Below are positions 44,087 through 55,439 of a stretch of 64,000 nucleotides of DNA, in pieces. The translations under genes and the position numbers were made by a program. Source of the stretch: Phragmites australis. Lineage: Eukaryota > Streptophyta > Magnoliopsida > Poales > Poaceae. A model generated the notes under the pieces. It worked only from the letters and a program-made list of their open reading frames with translations. It was not told the origin of the DNA and made no database searches. The DNA lies in assembly GCF_958298935.1 (NCBI RefSeq), contig NC_084934.1:6760501-6824500 (forward strand), in the 5' to 3' direction. Each line of letters starts with the position of its first letter. Within the stretch, counting starts at the first letter, position 1.

Positions 44087-45340
44087 GGATAAGCCACCTC
44101 AATCGCACGCTTTTCGGAGAAAACTTTGTTCTGCAAACTATACCGACCTACTTGGATGAATATATTCTCTTAGGTCTATAAATACCTTTTGTTGGGACAG
44201 TATGAATTGGGATCATAACGCAGTGAATGAGTATCTAGTGGAATTGGAATTTATTGTCCCATTACATCAAAGGGGCTAGGTACTTATAGTCATTCCCCAA
44301 CTAGTCAGGTCCACATTACATGAGTACCCTTGTTTGTGAGGATATTCTCGAAATATCCTCGGTGTATTATAGTCATTGTACCAATCACATACTGTACAAG
44401 CATAGGATTTTATATTTATGTACCTGTGACTATCTTCGACTGGTGAGACCTTCGGCACATCGGGTCTTTGTCACTGTGCATGGTTGCAGCTACCCTCGGG
44501 ACTTCGGTAGCCGAACCTTCGAATCTTCTTCAGGCTTCGCTTCTTTGAGCTCCGATGCGAGCTTCGTTTCTTTAGGCTCCTTGCTCCACATCGGCCGAAC
44601 CTTCGGACCTCACTGACTCCTTCATTGGTCTTCAACCTCCCGGAGGTTTAGCCTTCGGGTTCCGTTCCTTGGCCATCCTTCAATTCCCTATGTGCGACCA
44701 AAGTAGCTCAACGGAAGTGCTAGGGTCACTGATCGTTTCCTATCTTTGGGGTTGGCTGAGACTGACCAAAGTCAAGAGGGGTCAACATGGTACCCTCACG
44801 GATGAGGTCCAACTTCAGAGGGGCGAAGCTGAGACTCTGTAGATGTTCGTACCTTGCTTCCCCCTTTGCCCAGCCGAAGTAAACCCCCGATATGAAGTTT
44901 TATGAATTTTTTATTTTGCGAGGCGAAACCCATGAATTTCAGACACATATAGTCAGTGTGACACGTGTTGCTCAACCATTTGTCGCCTCGTTCGATGCCT
45001 GATTTTCCCGCGCGTGCAGTTGGTGCTGGGGTATAAATAGAACCTTAACTTCCCCCTGCCGGCCAGTCATTCCTCTGGCCTACCATGTTGTATTTCTTTC
45101 CTCCTTCCTTTGTTTGTTCCATGTGGAAGCACAGGTGAAGCTTCGATCTCGGTGCAAGAGAACTTCGTAGTCGAGATTTGGTTTTGGGAGCAATCATGGT
45201 GAAGGACAATCCACAACGAGTAAGCGACAAGCTTCCCTCCACCCCACTCTTTGGTGCTTCGCGATTCATTGACGAAACTCATGCATCCCTTGTGGAGCAA
45301 AGGTGGTTTCGTTGAGCTGAAGACACCAGGGTACCAGTCG
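44087..45340 (+). mobile_element. Retrotransposon LTR-type segment with TATA box
   Basis: 44087-44193 repeats the AAA-ATPase intron fragment. From 44190 a new segment (TTGTTGGGACAG) runs through words such as CTTCGG and CCTTCGGGT. A copy of its 44250-44560 part (ATTACATGAGTA, CTATCTTCGAC, GGTTGCAGCTACCCTCGGG) recurs in the same orientation at 48415-48700, which suggests two LTRs or LTR fragments of one element. TATAAATA lies at 45032-45039. Another LTR seems to have inserted at 45341. Confidence 0.55.
45032..45039 (+). promoter_or_regulatory. LTR TATA box
   Basis: GGGGTATAAATAGAACC, a good plant TATA context within the LTR-type segment, followed by a pyrimidine-rich leader. Confidence 0.5.
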
Positions 45341-45901
45341 TGAGGGCAACAAATTAGGAAACTATCTCTTGGTCGATAAGGAATCCTAGATATTAGGGAG
45401 TTCAACAATCCGAGTAGAATACGCCTGAGGTATCCAAGTAGGATCACATCCTAGTTTCCCCTGACTATACAAGGCAGGGAGAGGGGTACATTCCAGGCAT
45501 CAAGCAACCAAACCATCGATTCTCGCATCAAGCCAATTGAAGCACAAACAAGTCGCACCTTCAGATCTTTAAAGTTGCGAAACCCCTCGAGACTAGTCGA
45601 TTAGAAGACCAACACCCATTGAAGATCCATGACAGAAGAAATCCTCTAGCATATTAGGTCTCGAACCCTAGACACAACTAAATTTGCCTACTTCTTAGGG
45701 TTAGAAACCTTATATTTCATCATTGTACTATTTGATCCAAGAATAGTTAAGGCAAGACATGACCTAGGGCTATTACCCAACTCGGGGGCCTGAACCTTTA
45801 TAAACTTTGTATCTCTTTACACTATATACTTCGCACGACTAGGAAGTATCCTTATTTTCCATATCATAAAATAAATTGCGACCGAGTATCAAATCCTCGA
45901 T
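45341..45901 (+). mobile_element. Gypsy 5' LTR (RIRE2-like)
   Basis: Starts TGAGGGCAACAAATTAGG and ends near GATA at about 45901, where a primer-site-like GCTGGCACTGTCCATGGGG follows. A TATAAACTTTG box lies near 45799. It belongs to the plus-strand gypsy remnant at 45902-47826. Ends are inferred from sequence style and neighbours. Confidence 0.5.
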
Positions 45902-46760
45902 AGCTGGCACTGTCCATGGGGATATGAGCAATGCAATCATCATAAGAAGATATCGTGCTACCCAGCATGGCCGATTTGGATTCTGTGTACCTTAGCATTT
46001 TCAGCCCCAACATCTACACCAGGCTGGAAGACTTTCTGGAGATCAGCCAATCTCCGAAGGCAACCTACAGCCAGGCGAATTCTGAGTCAATCGGTCAAGG
46101 CGGATCTTCCAAAAGATTGTGTTGATCGGGCCACCCAGCCCTAATCAGGAAGGATGACCTCCTCCATCAGGCTGAGTCCTATGAGGTCAGTCACCTATTT
46201 GGAGGATCAGCTAGTTATGAGTCCAAGAGACATTCCAAAGTCATAGAGTGTGAAATCATTTCCACCGCCCCTGCACAACACAAGTCCCTTAAGTGGGTGA
46301 ATGTTTTGATCTCCTTCGACAGGCCCGACCGCACAAAAGTCATCAATAACCCAGGGCGCTATCCAATGGTGGTTGACCCTACCATAAAAATTGCAAGGTA
46401 AATCGTGTCTAGATTGATGGAGGGAGTTCCCTTAATATCTTGTTTCATGGAGCTCTAGATAACATGCAGATACCAAGATCCACGATTAAACTGGTAAAGT
46501 ACACCTTTCATGGCATTACTCCGGGGGCTTCATACAAACCCCTCGGTCAGATCTCACTGTTGGTCACATTTGGGGATTCAAAGAACTTTCGGATAGAGAA
46601 ACTCCAATTTGACATGGCCGATTTTTACACAGCTTACAACATCATCCTCGGTCGACCAGCTTTGGCCAAGTTCATGGTAGTGGTTCATTACTCGTAAAAG
46701 ATCATAAAGATACTAGGTCCAAAGGGAGCCATTCAAAGTCCAGGGTGACAAACGCATAGC
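45902..46760 (+). pseudogene. Gypsy gag and protease remnant, plus strand
   Basis: Protease is traceable from about 46285 (SLKWVNVLISFDRPDRT, NNPGRYPMVVDPTIKIA) through a destroyed active site near 46410-46450 to an open stretch at 46440-46697 (FGDSKNFRIEKLQFDMADFYTAYNIILGRPALAKFMVVVHYS). The same domain occurs on the minus strand at 24622-25300. The DGG active-site box is lost to a stop and frame change. Gag is mostly deleted: only about 400 bases separate the primer site from the protease. Confidence 0.6.
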
Positions 46761-47229
46761 ACTAAAGTGCGAACGTAAGAGCCTCAAGCTACATGATTTG
46801 CCCCTTCACGTGAGGTCAACACTCTAGAAGAGGAACTCAAGATCCCAAAGCCTAAAATTGCACCTAAGTCGGGTGATGAAGTCCAAATTATCCCTCTGGA
46901 TCTCCGTAGAGCCATCCAGGTGCATTCTGATCGGCAATATGCTTGATCCCCAATGAGAGCTCGCACTTGTCACATTCATGCGAGCTAACTTCGACATGTT
47001 TGCCTGTCAGTTGTTCGATATGCCTGCAATTTTCAGGGAGGTGATTGAACACAAACTCGAAGTATGACCCGACACCCGGCCAATATGGTAGAAGCTTCGA
47101 TGCTTTGCTGACGATTGCAAGGAAGCTATCCAAGAAGAAAAAGACAAACTCCTAAAGGCAGGCTTCATAAGGGAAGTCATGTACCCTGAATGGTTGGAAA
47201 ACCCTGTCATGATGAAAAAAATCCAATGA

Positions 47230-47826
47230 CAAATGGAGAATGTGCGTCAACTTCACCGACCTCAAGAAAGCCTACCTGAAAGATCCCTTCTCACTTTCAA
47301 GGATCTATCAGTTGGTCGACTCGACCTCTAGTTGACTTAGTTTCCTAGACACTTACTTGGGATATCACCAAATTAGTATGAGACAAGAGGACAAGGAGAA
47401 AACTTCATTCATAATTCATTTTGGAGTTTATTGTTATGTCAATACGCCTTTTGGCTTGAAAAGTGCCGGCACCACCTTCCAACATACTATCCAGCTCACC
47501 CTCCACAACCAGATCAGGAGGAACGTGGAAGTGTATGTTGATGACGTGGTAGTTAAGAGTTAACTCAAGGAAGAACTCCTCACTGACCTTCAAGAAACTT
47601 TTGATAACCTCAAGAAGCACTACATGATGCTAAACCCTGAGAAGTGTGTCTTCGGTGTAGAGCCAGGAAAGTTACTCGGTTTTATCATATCCAGTTGGGG
47701 CATCAAAGTGAACCCAGAGAAGATTAAGGCAATTGAAAAGATGTGTTCCGCAAAGAATGAAAAAGTGGTCCAGCGGCTCACAGGATGTATGGATGCACTC
47801 AGCTGATTTATCTCCCGATTATCTAC
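47230..47826 (+). pseudogene. Gypsy reverse transcriptase remnant, plus strand
   Basis: The translation gives FTDLKKAYLKDPFSLSRIYQLVDST, FLDTYLGYHQISMRQEDKEKTSFI, CYVNTPFGLKSAGTTFQ and the catalytic VEVYVDDVVVKS at about 47527-47562. The thumb follows (MLNPEKCVFGVEPGKLLGFIIS). Stops occur near 47330 and just after VVVKS. The match stops abruptly at about 47826 (ALS-stop-FISRLST), where a minus-strand integrase piece of another element starts. The YVDD aspartates are intact. Confidence 0.7.
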
Positions 47827-48414
47827 ATAACTCTTCTGTCTTGACTGAGCAGTCTTTAGCTTCTCTCATACCGCTCGTACTTGCTCTTTGGTTTCTTTAA
47901 GAATTTTAGGTCCAAACACTTAAATTCTCTGGTTTCACCCAGTGTAAAGGAGTTCTACACTTTCTCCCATGCAATGCTCTGAATGGAGCCATTTGTAAAC
48001 TGGATTGGTAACTGTTGTTATACAAGAATTTTGTGTAGGGTAGATTCTTATCCCAACTGTGACGGTTGTGTAGAGCACATGCTCTTAACATATCCTCGAG
48101 TATCTAATTCACTCTTTCTATTTGACCATCGATCTATAGGTGATATGTTGAGCTAAAATTCAACTTTGTGTCGAGAGACCCATGTAGATTCTGCCAAAGC
48201 CTCCATGTAGACACTATCCTCTTTGGAATTCCATGTAGACACATAATCCTTGACATGTACAGTTCTGGAAGCTTAGCTCCACTGTAGGTAGTATTAACTA
48301 GAATAAAGTGAGCTACCTTAGTGAGACAATCCACAATAACCCGTATAGAATCATAACCAGACTGGGTACATGGTAATCCAACTATAAAGTTCATGCCAAT
48401 TTCTTCCCATTGCC
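47827..48414 (-). pseudogene. Gypsy integrase fragment (chromovirus-like), minus strand
   Basis: Two minus-strand frames carry the integrase core: 48134-48414 (WQWEEIGMNFIVGLPCTQSGYDSIRVIVDCLTKVAHFI, ELYMSRIMCLHGIPKRIVS) and 47906-48091 (HSWDKNLPYTKFLYNNSYQSS, MAPFRALHGRKCRTPLHW). The second catalytic Asp (usually VSDRG) is replaced by a broken VSTW stretch. It is oriented against the surrounding plus-strand gypsy and joins it without LTRs, so it is a captured or recombined fragment. Confidence 0.7.
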
Positions 48415-48780
48415 AATTACACCAAAGGGGTTGGGGTATTTGTAGCCATACCCCAACCACTTCACTCCATATTACATGAGTATCCTTGTTTATGAGGATA
48501 TTTTTGGAAGATCCTCAAGGTATTGTAGTCACTGTACCAATCCCATACCGTACAAACTTAGGATTTTTACATTTATGTCGATGTGACTATCTTCGACCGA
48601 TGAGACCTTCGGCATGTCGAGTCTTCGTCACTGTGGTTGCAGCTACCCTCGGGCCTTTGGCAGCAGAACATTCGAATCTTCTTCAGGCTCTACTCCTTCA
48701 GGTCGGAGCGTGGAGACTGGAGAATGGTGAGTGGACTTCGTTGGGCCAGGCTTTCAGTTTTTGTCTACATTAGGGGTTCC
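48415..48780 (+). mobile_element. Partial copy of the 44.2 kb LTR-type segment
   Basis: Direct-orientation copy of 44250-44560 with moderate divergence. After about 48700 it continues with TTAGGGGTTCCCTAACA, which may be its end. It is about 360 bases against more than 1.1 kb on the left. Confidence 0.6.
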
Positions 48781-49486
48781 CTAACATAGCACAGCTATAT
48801 TCTTACCCCTTTCATAAAAGAAAGTTGTATTCTTCCCCAGAAGAATGGGAAAATATTGGGTGCAAATGGGATATCAGGTGCAAACATCAAACTCGCACCA
48901 TCAGAACCTGATCTGAAGGCTAATGTCCATCCCACCTAGACGCACCATCAAACTCTCTAGAAGAATAGATGTACCCTTATTTCCTCTAAAACAAAAGATG
49001 CACTCTTATTTTCCTCTCTTCTACATTTATATATAATGAAATATTCTTTTAATCATATCCTAATTTTTAGTCTTATTGAATCATGGTAAGGAATTCTAAT
49101 CCAATAAAGATTTCGCATGCGAATATTTACACTTTCATGTCATATTTGTTAAATTTATAACCTTACCAAATAAAGCAATTTTTTGGTTTGTACCGTCATC
49201 CCACCCAATGAAGTGTTAGGATTCTTTTCAATAAAATCCTATTCAATTACAGGTTTTGCTGTTTTAATGGTTAGGTTTGAATCCTGCAATTGAGGTTGCA
49301 AAAAAAAAACTCTTTCCGAGTTAATTTTCTCAGTTTTGACAACCTAGGCAGCTCTTTATTATTGATTTAAAATTTTGTTTATTGTTTCAAGTTACATTTT
49401 GAATTCTCTCTTATTTTTTAAATATTTTATTATATTGAAGAAGAAAGGTGTACAATTATTTGCAATTGTATGAATCGACACTTACG
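48781..49486. other. No gene seen; AT-rich spacer
   Basis: AT-rich spacer before the minus-strand copia element. It ends in TTACG (49482-49486), one half of the copia target duplication. No coding or repeat structure recognised. Confidence 0.5.
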
Positions 49487-49810
49487 TGAAAGAATATGCA
49501 AGCAATATGTAGAAAGCAGCACATTTGTTCTTTACTAATCAACGATAATTTATACATAAACATGAGAATTCTACTGCTAACTACCTAGTGAATTCTAAGC
49601 CTAACTCCTCAAAGATATTCCAGGTGTTATGCGGTTTGAGGTCACCAGCATGTTGGGGCTGCATCGGAAGAATCACAGTCAATACTGAAGTGTTGTTAGA
49701 CTCGGGTGTGGCCTTCAGACTCAGACTCCACCACTGTCGACAATAGCATGACAAAGTTCAAACTAACTGAACTTGACTGAACTCGACTGAATGTTCTGAA
49801 CATTTTGACA
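49487..49810 (-). repeat. Copia 3' LTR
   Basis: 324 bases; minus-strand start TGTCAAAATGTTCAGAAC, end TTCA. It pairs with 54020-54348. Confidence 0.88.
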
Positions 49811-49825
49811 GCCTCCCTCAATCAC

Positions 49826-50411
49826 AACATGGGTGCTTCATGTTGAGATTGTGACAGCTTGCACAGAAAGGAGATCTTGGCAAGGCCTTAGTAAATATGT
49901 CAGCTAATTGATCTTTGGATGAAATAAAATGAACCTCCATTGCTCTCCGAAAGACTTGTTCATGAACAAAGTAGAAATCTACCTCAATATGCTTAGTCTA
50001 AGTGCGAAACACTGGATTAGCAGTGAGATATGTTGTGCCCAGATTATCACACCATAGAATCGATGCCTTGAACATCATAACAACGAGTTCCTTCAACAGT
50101 GATTGCAACCAGATGATTTCGGCCATCACATTGGCAATTGCTTTGTATTCAGCTTCGGTACTTGAGCGTGACACTGTCTATTGTTTGCATGAACTCCAGG
50201 ACACAAGATTAGTTCCTAGGAACACAGCAAAGCCATTTGTCGATCTTCGGTCATCTGGGCAACTAGCCCAGTCAACATCACTAAAGGCATTCAGTGTTGC
50301 TGTAGCTGAACACTGAATTTTCATACCAAAATCAAGAGTCCCTTTAATGTACCTCATAGTCTCTTGACAGCAACCCAGTGCACATCGGTTGGTTGTTGTA
50401 GATACTGACAC
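49826..50411 (-). pseudogene. Copia RNase H (minus-strand element)
   Basis: Pieces in order: [50 protein letters not shown] and, nearer 49850-49990, HIEVDFYFVHEQVFRRAMEVHFISSKDQLADIFTKALP. The first block is open in one frame (50178-50411); the last is in another frame. The D residues of the first motif are kept. It ends about 30-40 bases before the polypurine tract. Confidence 0.7.
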
Positions 50412-51430
50412 ACTCGGTTAACAGCAAAGGAGATGTCAAGCCAAGTGATGGTCAGGTATTGCAATCCCCCAACAATGCTTCTATACTGAAAATGATCTGA
50501 CTCCTTGAGAGACACTCCTTGGTCTTTGGTCAGTTTTTCACTGGGAGACATATGTGTTGAGACTGATTTACAAGTGTGCATATGTGATCTTTTTATCAGA
50601 TCAATTGCATACCTTTTTTGAGAAAGTAGAATACCCAGAAAATATTCCAGTTGACCAAGATCCTTGATTGCAACCTTGTGATCAATGGAGCAGTAGCTTG
50701 CTATGTGGAGCTCACAATGATAATGGCATCCGCATAGATGAGCATATACATGATAACCTTTCCCTGGTCCAACACAAATAGTGAAGGCTGCCTTGCATGA
50801 TCTGAAACCAAGTTCTTCCAATTTACAGGTTAGCCAAGAGTGCCAAGCTCGAGGTGTTTGCTTGAGGCCATACAGTGCCTTCTTAAGATTATAGACATAA
50901 TTAGAAGGATGATGAGGATCTTCATACCCCTGTGGATGCTGCATAAACACCTCATCTTCCAACAGGCCATGCAAGAATGCATTTCGGACATCAATCTGAT
51001 GCATATGCCACCCCTTTGAGACTGCCAAGGAGAGAATCACTCGAATTGTAGTTGGTTTCACAACTGGACTTTACGTGTCACTATAATCCACCCCATATCT
51101 TTGTTTGAAGCCCTTCGCCACAAGACGTGCCTTAAACCGATCAACCAACCCATCTGCCTTCCTCTTTACTTTATAAACCCACTTATTGTCAATTAAATTC
51201 ATGCCTTTCCTTGGCGGAACCAGGGTCCAAGTGTTATTCCTGAGCAAACCTGAGTATTCTGAATCCATTGCTTCCCTCCAGTGAGGATTGGCAAAAGCCT
51301 GATTGAAAATGGCTAATTCTAAGGGTGTTGTCGGTTTACTGGCAGTCTTGTAGTGACAGCTCCTGTCCAATGGACTATGCCATCTGTGAGCTCCCAGGGG
51401 TGCCAAGTATTGTCCCTCATCCTGGTACAC
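50354..51430 (-). pseudogene. Copia reverse transcriptase (minus-strand element)
   Basis: The frame at 51071-51430 carries NPHWREAMDSEYSGLLRNNTWTLVPPRKG and WVYKVKRKADGLVDRFKARLVAKGF. The frame at 50354-51061 carries TTIRVILSLAVSKGWHMHQIDVRNAFLHG, YNLKKALYGLKQTPRAWH and KDLGQLEYFLGI. A frame change near 51065 and another between about 50690 and 50760 replace the expected YVDD catalytic box with unrelated residues (HVYAHLCGCHYHCELH), so catalysis is lost. Confidence 0.8.
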
Positions 51431-51460
51431 ATTGGGTGTTGTTGGACTATTGAGGAGTAC

Positions 51461-52725
51461 TCATTTCCTACTTCCTCCACTTGATGCTCTATTGTCTGAT
51501 AGCACTGTTGGACTGTCAGCTGAACCACTTGTAGATGAAACGCTAGCAAATGGCAAGTTAAGGTTAGCATTAGGAGTAGGTAAGTCCTCACTCATGTGAG
51601 AATTTTCTACAGCTGGACTGCTAGGACGTGGTTGACTACTAGAAGAATTTTCTGGACTGATGAGAGCTTGCTTAGTATATTGCAGATTTTTGGTGGAAAA
51701 TGTAAGGAGGATAGTAGGATGGTGTGAAGACACAGGTGCCTACACTGATGATTTGATGTGACAAAAAGGGAACACTGACTCATCAAAGGTTACATCTCGA
51801 GAAATGTAAACACGGCCTGTAGAAAGACCAAGACATTTGTACCATTTGTGAGATGAGTTGTAGCCTAGAAACACACATTGTCTGGTTCTGAAGTTCAACT
51901 TCTTAGTGTTGTAGGCACGCAAATTTGGCCAGCATGGAGCCAAATACATGTAGAAAGGTATAATCAGGTTCATTCTTGAATAATTTGTGCCAGGGAGTGT
52001 CATCGCCTAATGTATGGCTAGGTATTCTATTTATCAGGAAGCAAGCAATGTAGAAAGCCTCATCCCAGAATTTTAGTGGCATATGGGACTGAGCTAGGAG
52101 TGTAAGTCCAGTGTCAACAATGTGATAATGTTTTATTTCAGTAACACCATTATGTTGATGTGTATGTGGGCAAGAAATTTGATGTTTGATCCCTTAATGA
52201 GAAAATTAATTGTGGAGACGATGATACTTCCCACTAGTCTGATTGAACACAACAAATTTTTGCATTGAGAGAGGTTTAAACTAATTTCTGAAACTGAAGA
52301 AATACATGTTCAACATCAGACTTGCACTAGAGAAAGTAAATACACACAAATATGCTATAATCATCAATGAAAGAAACATAATATTTGACACTATTGATAG
52401 AGGGGACTGCAAGACCCCATACATCAGTGTGAATTATTTCTAAAGGAAATGAGCTTTTGTGAATGGATGATGGAAAGGGTAGCTGGTGAGATTTCCCTTG
52501 TTGACATGCATCACAAATGTGGCTAGTTGCTTCTGCTGAATCTAAGCCTAGTTTATTTTGTTGGATGATCTGATGAACAATGGGAAGAGCTAGATGGCCG
52601 AGGCGGCGATGCCAATTTTCTTGAGAGGTCTTGGCCGACAGAAGTGCCTGATGAAGAGCTTTATTTGGGAGAACAGAGAGCCCATTCTTACACTTGCCTT
52701 GGAGAATGATTTTTTTTGTGGCCAT
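51461..52725 (-). pseudogene. Copia GAG-pre-integrase and integrase (minus-strand element)
   Basis: 52327-52725 contains the pre-integrase motif WHRRLGHLALPIVHQII, the zinc pair CDACQQGKSHQLPF and the core start IIHTDVWGLAVPSINSVKYYVSFIDDYS. The rest of the core (52000-52320) is broken by stops. 51740-52003 holds the C-terminal part (RAYNTKKLNFRTRQCVFLGYNSSHKWYKCL). A Ser/Pro-rich linker (51461-51733) leads to the reverse transcriptase. Confidence 0.75.
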
Positions 52726-53991
52726 GTCCTTAGCAGAGAAGGAATTGGGGTGAAATTCAATAAAGGCGTTGTTGTCGGATGCAAGTTTATGAACAGCAGC
52801 AAATTTCTATTGATTTGAGGAGTGTGTAAAATATGGTTCAAGAATAGAGGTTGAATTTGTCCAGCTATCGAAGAATGCCCAATATAAAAGATAGACAAAC
52901 ATGTTCCGTTAGCCACCTACACATGATCACCGCCGGTGTACCTCCTTCATTGTTAGATGTTCCAGATGATGTGTGATATGATCTGTTGCTCCCGTATCGA
53001 TGTACTAGTTGTCGATGGCGTAGCTATTACTAGTGGCGGCAGCAGCAACCTTAGTGTTGTCATCGTTTTGGTAGTTGTGATCAAATCAATGCTAGCAGCG
53101 AAGAGCATTGTACCCGACCTGAGCACACACCTGATAGACAACATCATGAGCAGAATTGGTTGATTGTGAGGGGAGAGAACCAGTGCGGCCATCACGTCCT
53201 CCCTGAGTTTGGCCACCACCGCGTCCTCGGCCACGGTTGTTCCTCGAACTCCCTCTTTCGCGACTCATGTTTACAGAGTTACAGAAGACACTTGCACCAT
53301 AGTGTTGTGTTGCTCCAGCCTGAGCTCATAACTCAGCATGTGCATGTACACATCACTGACACCGATGTTGTCAGTGCTTGTGGTGGCACTTGTCACCAAA
53401 GGATCATATTCAGTTCCAAGGCCTCGAAGCAAGTATGCAATTAGCTCCTCATCCTCCAATGGCTTGCTGATAACTCCAAGAGTGTCAGCTGATCCCTTTA
53501 CCTTGCGGAACTATTCGGTGATGATGAGGTCGTTCTTTTGGATTGTCACGAGTGTCATTCAAATTTGCATCACACATGCTCTGGAGCTTGAGGCATGCAT
53601 CTTCTCAATTTGTCCAGACTTTGCGTGAAGCTGAGCAGCCAACCACTCTTGCAAAGACTTCTTTAGAGAGAGATGACAGGATGGCACTGAGAACCAACTG
53701 GTCCTGCTGATACCGGTTGTGGTACTCCGGGTTGACGGTGATATGAGGCACGCCAGCACTGTCTTCCTGCATGACAGTGGTGTTGGGGCGAGCAATTGTG
53801 CCGTCAACATAGCCAATCAGTCGCTGTCTTTGGAGGTAGGGAAGGAGTTGCGCCATCCAGAGAAGATAGTTGTTTTGTGATGATTTCACATTGATCATGT
53901 GGTTGAAAGAGGGGGTGGGAAGAATGCCGATCTGATTTGAGGATGAAGAAGGAGATGGGGTGAGTGTTTGATTGCCACTGGTGCTGTCCAT
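52590..53991 (-). pseudogene. Copia gag and protease (minus-strand element)
   Basis: Gag starts at 53991, 28 bases inside the LTR boundary: SFNHMINVKSSQNNYLLWMAQLLPYL, QRLIGYVDGTI, YHNRYQQDQLVLSAILSSLSKEVFARVVG (Retrotran_gag_2 family). It continues in other frames through MEDEELIAYLLRGLGTEYDPLVTSATT. The zinc knuckle near 53100 is degenerate (first Cys and His lost). Protease has an intact DTG box (YIDTGATDHIT) near 52990, preceded by a TAG. About three frame changes occur along the region. Confidence 0.75.
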
Positions 53992-54019
53992 AGCGAATGG
54001 ATCTAGGTTATGACTACCA

Positions 54020-54348
54020 TGAAAGAATAGGCAAGCAATCGATATGCAAAAAGCAGCACATTTGTTCTTTACTAATCACCAAGAATTTATACATAAACAT
54101 TAGCAGCTCTGCTGCAAACTACCTAGCGAATTCTAAGCCTAACTCCTCAGAGATATTCCCGGTGTTATGCGGTTTGAGGTCACCAGCACGTTGGGGCTGC
54201 ATCGGAAGAATCGCAGTCAATACTGAAGTGCCGTCAGACTCAAGCGTGGCCTTCAGACTCGGACCCTACCACTGTCAACAATAGCATGACAAAGTTCAGA
54301 CTCACTGAACCTTACTAAACTCGACTGAATGTTCTGAACATTTTGAGA
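54020..54348 (-). repeat. Copia 5' LTR
   Basis: 329 bases; pair of 49487-49810. Its outermost dinucleotide reads GA where the other copy has CA. Confidence 0.88.
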
Positions 54349-54499
54349 TTATGTGGCTCATCTGGGATAACCACAGGGGCTGCTAGTTAGCGCGTGCCAG
54401 CAAGCTGCTCGCACATCATTCTGATAGGGCAAACCCCGCATGGTCCCCACCTCCAGCTTTTGGATTTAGGTAAACAAAAAAGTCAAGTGACCTCTTTTC

Positions 54500-55432
54500 T
54501 TTTTATAGCTTGAGGATCTGCATGTCAAAGTCAGGATGATGACTCTTAACGATCCCCACGAACTCGGCGAGGCTGGAGGTGGCCGCGTCTTTGTTCATCT
54601 CGACACCCTGCTCGGCGAAGGTGGCATTGTAGCCTTCTCGGAGCTTTCACGTCAACATCTCCCAGTGCTGAGCGTACCCTATAGACATCCTTATCATAGG
54701 AGGATCCGAGGATGGCTGTCCAACCCAATCGCCTGCATTGTGTTTCAGAATTCTTTGTCAACACGTGCAAGCATTGACTGGAGCGATGCGACCTCCCCCT
54801 CCGCCGCGCTGGCTCGTGCCTCTGGAATGCGCAGTGACACCACTAGCTTGTCATCTTTGACTGCAAAGGCTAGAGAAAGAAATATGCCTTAGTTAGGTAT
54901 TCGACTAGGCATGAAGAAAGAAGCCATGTGGCAGAGCCACTTACCCGTGAGGTCTTGCTTCAGTGCCCCCAATCAACGGGCAGCTTCCGCCGTAGATAGA
55001 TCCTCTTGGAGTCTAGCCTTCTCCGATTCGAGCTAGGCCTAGACCTCCTACAACTCCAGCTTGAGGCCTCTAATCTGGGACTCTGCATCTTCCTTTCCCT
55101 TAAGGAATGAGGCCAAAGGAGCTTTCTCTTCTCCCAGCTCCGACGCCAAGTTCCGCAATTCAGCACCGGGAGCTAAGGAAATCTCGGTCTCCTTCACGGC
55201 AAGAAGTTGGATGAGGGTGTCTAGAGCTGTGTCGCAATTCCAGATGGCCTAACAAGAGAAGGAGAATATTGAAGACAAAAATAAGGTACTAAAGACACTT
55301 CCCCAAGTAAGAGAAAATTACATGGAGGGCAATCGGGCTAGCGAATAGCACTGGCTGAGCGAAGTTCGCCAACTGGATCAGTGGGGCTTGGCCCCTGGTG
55401 ATGGCAATGCTATTCCTACCTTCGGTCAGGGG
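54500..55432 (-). pseudogene. Coiled-coil protein remnant with two introns, gypsy-associated type
   Basis: Minus-strand exons: 55432-55322 (QAPLIQLANFAQPVLFASPIALHM), 55248-54945 (CDTALDTLIQLLAVKETEISLAPGAELRNLASELGEEKAPL, ESQIRGLKLEL, LESEKARLQEDLSTAEAAR), and 54860-54500 (AFAVKDDKLVVSLRIPEARASAAEGEVASLQSML). Introns 55249-55321 (73 bases) and 54861-54944 (84 bases) have GT-AG ends. The heptad-like spacing of Leu and Ala predicts a coiled coil. It resembles C-terminal parts of gypsy-type transposon proteins annotated widely in grasses. Several stops interrupt exons 2 and 3. Confidence 0.5.
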
Positions 55433-55439
55433 AGTTTGA

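Larger units (their letters stand above)
49487..54348 (-). mobile_element. Complete Ty1/copia retrotransposon, minus strand
   Basis: Direct LTRs at 49487-49810 and 54020-54348 share GAAAGAATA, AGCAGCACATTTGTTCTTTA and GTTATGCGGTTTGAGGTCACC. Flanks TTACG (49482-49486) and TTATG (54349-54353) form a target duplication with one mismatch. On the minus strand a degenerate primer site, TGGTAGTCATAACCTAG, follows the 5' LTR, and a polypurine tract, ATTGAGGGAGGC, precedes the 3' LTR. Gag, protease, integrase, reverse transcriptase and RNase H occur in order, with frame breaks. Confidence 0.9.
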
